Source: an uncultured Pelagibacteraceae bacterium
GTDB taxonomy: Bacteria; Pseudomonadota; Alphaproteobacteria; Pelagibacterales; Pelagibacteraceae
Length of the DNA stretch: 37,142 nt
NCBI GenBank assembly: GCA_902613915.1
Contig: CACMJB010000010.1
Location: 1 to 37,142 of the forward strand
Reading direction: 5' to 3'
Positions 35,168 through 37,142 of this stretch are shown piece by piece. Every line of letters starts with the position of its first letter. Within the stretch, counting starts at the first letter, position 1. A program made the translations under genes and the position numbers. The notes under the pieces were generated by a model. That model made no database searches. It saw only the letters and a list, made by a program, of their open reading frames with translations, and was not told the origin of the DNA.

Positions 35168-37142
35168 TAAAATGTTGTTCCTAAATTAAAATTAAAACTC
35201 TCAGTTTTATCAGAAGAAGCTTTACTTAAATTTGACGAAATTACAAATGTCATAGGACCTACAGGAGAATTCCAGCTTGCTGATAAACCTGTTGACGATC
35301 TTATCTCATTGCTTTCATCAATGCTATCATCATAATCTACTCCCCAGACATTTCCAAAATCAAGAAATACGCCCACATCGGTTTTAGAAGATTCTGGCAA
35401 TAAATTTGGCAAATTTGCTTCAAAGTTTAATGAGGCTGCAAAATTTCCTCCTATATGATCATCTCCATCTACTGGACCTACTTTACCTCTTTCAAATCCT
35501 CTTAATCTCGAGGATGGTAAATTTATTCTTTTACTTAATCTAACGTCATCATCTGAAATACCATTTATTGACCTTAATGTTATTTTTGAAGCAGTAACAA
35601 TGTCTTCTGTAATTGATTTGTAATAACTGCTAGAAAAATTATTTGAAATTGATGATTTATCTGCTGCAAAAGGTAAAGACTGACTAAATCTAACTATTGA
35701 ACCGCTAGTTGGCATAAAAGATCTGTCCCTATTATCATAAGAAAACCCATAGGTTCCTGATAAGTCTGAATAGGTACCTTTTTGTTTTTTTAAAGAATCT
35801 GTAGCAGTACTCAATGTTTTTAAATCATCATAAGAAAAGGATAAACCCAAATTAGTTCTTATTTTTTTAAATTGTTCAAAGGAGGTTCCTATTTCAGCAC
35901 CTACTAAAGTATTTTCGTATCCTTGATTTGGTTTATCATTTTTATTATTAAAGACACTGTAATTAATAGAATTACCTAAAAAATCATAATTAGGATTAAC
36001 ATAAGAAACTTTACCTCTAAGTGATTCTTCATTAATTTGAACATCGATACCAGTCTGAACACCTTTTCCTAACCAATTGTTTTCTGTAATAGTAAATGCT
36101 ATGGTTCCTCCATTGGTTCCTATGCCTGCACCTGCACTAATTTCTCCTGTTGGCTGTTCCTCTACATTAATATTGATAATTTTTAAATTATCATTTGATC
36201 CAACTTGAGTACTAGAAGTTACTGACGAAAATATTCTTCTCGATTTTAAATTTGATACAGTTTTATCTAAAGATATTTTTGTAAATGGATCTCCCTCGTC
36301 TAAAATAAATTCTCCTCTTATTACATTTTCATTTGTCACTGAATTCCCTGTAACATTAATTCTTTCTACTAAGATTTTTTCACCTTCATTTATATTAATT
36401 TGTATCGATACATTATTATTTTTTACACTTTCTTGGACATTATGTTCAACAAACTGTAAATTATTATTAGAAATAATTTCATCCAATTCATCTAATAACT
36501 TTTTAATTTTAAAAGGTGAATATGTTTTTCCAATTTGTTTAGTGAATTCTTTTTTTAGCGGATCAAAAATTTTCTTATCAAAAACATCATCAATGTTTGC
36601 TGAAATTTTATCAATATAGTGTCTCTCGCCAGCATCGATTGAGTAAGTTATTATTACATTTTTATTAATATCAAATTCAGCTGATTTAGAGGAAATGTTT
36701 ACATTATAAAAACCAATCGATTTGTAATAATTAGTTAATAATCTTACATCTAATTTTAGTAAGTCATCATTAAATTTTGTGTTCCTTGAAAAAATTTTCC
36801 AAAATTTATTTTCCTCACTCGCAATAATATCACGTAATCTTTTTTCTCTAATTTTTTTGTCACCAATAAAATTAATTCTAGAAATTTTAGTTTGGTCACC
36901 TCTTTCTATATCAATAACCAAATCTATATTATCTTCATCTATCTTTTTAATTTTTGGTGTAACATTTGCAAAGTTGTATCCTGCAGATGAGTAAAGTTTT
37001 TTAATTTTTTTTATGTCAGAGTCTAAATTATTTTTTATAAATGAGCCACTTTTTTTCTGACTCATTACTTTTTGTATTTGATCTTTATATCTATTACTTT
37101 TCTCTCCTAAAATTATTAGTTGATTAATAGTTGGATATTCTT
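35167..37142 (-). CDS. bamA: Outer-membrane assembly factor BamA (5' end cut by window edge)
   Basis: Central beta-barrel of the BAM complex. The frame is open past the first internal ATG at 37065 to the window edge, adding EYPTINQLIILGEKSNRYKD, which fits the end of a first POTRA-like unit; so the true start lies outside and about 658 residues are visible. POTRA domains follow (for example NIDLVIDIERGDQTKISRIN, EGEKILVERINVTGNSVTNENVIRGEF), then the 16-strand barrel from about 37065 minus 300 codons, with the barrel lid loop region RLRGFERGKVGP (an (V/I)RGF motif). The last residue is Phe, the BAM signature. The usual neighbours downstream are all present: ompH, lpxD, fabZ, lpxA. Confidence 0.96.
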   Translation of the reverse strand, partial: EYPTINQLIILGEKSNRYKDQIQKVMSQKKSGSFIKNNLDSDIKKIKKLYSSAGYNFANVTPKIKKIDEDNIDLVIDIERGDQTKISRINFIGDKKIREKRLRDIIASEENKFWKIFSRNTKFNDDLLKLDVRLLTNYYKSIGFYNVNISSKSAEFDINKNVIITYSIDAGERHYIDKISANIDDVFDKKIFDPLKKEFTKQIGKTYSPFKIKKLLDELDEIISNNNLQFVEHNVQESVKNNNVSIQININEGEKILVERINVTGNSVTNENVIRGEFILDEGDPFTKISLDKTVSNLKSRRIFSSVTSSTQVGSNDNLKIININVEEQPTGEISAGAGIGTNGGTIAFTITENNWLGKGVQTGIDVQINEESLRGKVSYVNPNYDFLGNSINYSVFNNKNDKPNQGYENTLVGAEIGTSFEQFKKIRTNLGLSFSYDDLKTLSTATDSLKKQKGTYSDLSGTYGFSYDNRDRSFMPTSGSIVRFSQSLPFAADKSSISNNFSSSYYKSITEDIVTASKITLRSINGISDDDVRLSKRINLPSSRLRGFERGKVGPVDGDDHIGGNFAASLNFEANLPNLLPESSKTDVGVFLDFGNVWGVDYDDSIDESNEIRSSTGLSASWNSPVGPMTFVISSNLSKASSDKTESFNFNLGTTF

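Overview
This window is chromosomal DNA of a streamlined, strongly AT-rich alphaproteobacterium, most likely SAR11 (Candidatus Pelagibacter or a close relative). The signs are very low GC in every gene, intergenic gaps of a few bases, many stop/start overlaps (TAATG, ATGA), a lone NtrY/NtrX pair, an IspD-IspF fusion, and a gene order that follows the long alphaproteobacterial block trkA-ntrXY-ispDF-cinA-lipA-eno-kdsA-pyrG-secG-tpiA-ppiD-trp-lexA-gltX-lpx-bamA. The species call is inference; no rRNA lies in the window.

Layout. 1-4498 (minus): trkA (3' end cut by the window edge), ntrX, ntrY. 4547-6658 (plus): ispDF, pgpA and the CinA C-terminal amidase pncC. 6651-13418 (minus): a small membrane protein, a START-domain ubiquinone-binding protein, lipA, an ftsB-like gene, eno, kdsA, pyrG, secG, tpiA. 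13482-18751 (plus): ppiD-trpE-trpG-trpD-trpC as one tight operon. 18822-20907 (plus): lexA, with a double LexA operator, and gltX. 20899-27076 (minus): a six-gene accessory operon. 27144-28555: a Pro/Glu-rich membrane protein, periplasmic msrB and a tiny membrane ORF. 28538-37142 (minus): bamA (5' end cut by the window edge), skp/ompH, lpxD, fabZ, lpxA, lpxI, a PQQ-type sugar dehydrogenase, lpxB and an HDAC-like deacylase. This last block is an outer-membrane and lipid A assembly operon with two unexpected members.

The most interesting part is the operon at 20899-27076. In transcription order it encodes a 62-aa coiled-coil protein, a 57-aa protein absent from long-ORF listings, a Cas4/RecB-like PD-(D/E)XK nuclease with four cysteines, a Z1-domain superfamily-2 ATPase, a DUF4420-type PD-(D/E)XK nuclease and a C5 cytosine methyltransferase. 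Z1, DUF4420 and Dcm genes are known parts of MutL/MORC-linked restriction-modification neighbourhoods. Here the GHKL ATPase and AIPR genes expected in many of those are absent, and the Cas4-like nuclease plus two microproteins stand at the head instead. I read it as a variant DNA-modification-dependent phage-defence system. It sits where related genomes usually carry gltA, between gltX and the lpx cluster.

Elsewhere the genes are housekeeping: isoprenoid, phospholipid, lipoate, glycolysis, CTP, KDO and lipid A, tryptophan and glutamyl-tRNA synthesis, protein secretion, outer-membrane assembly, SOS control and K+ uptake. No gene-free stretch exceeds about 120 bases. I saw no tRNA, rRNA, IS element or CRISPR array.
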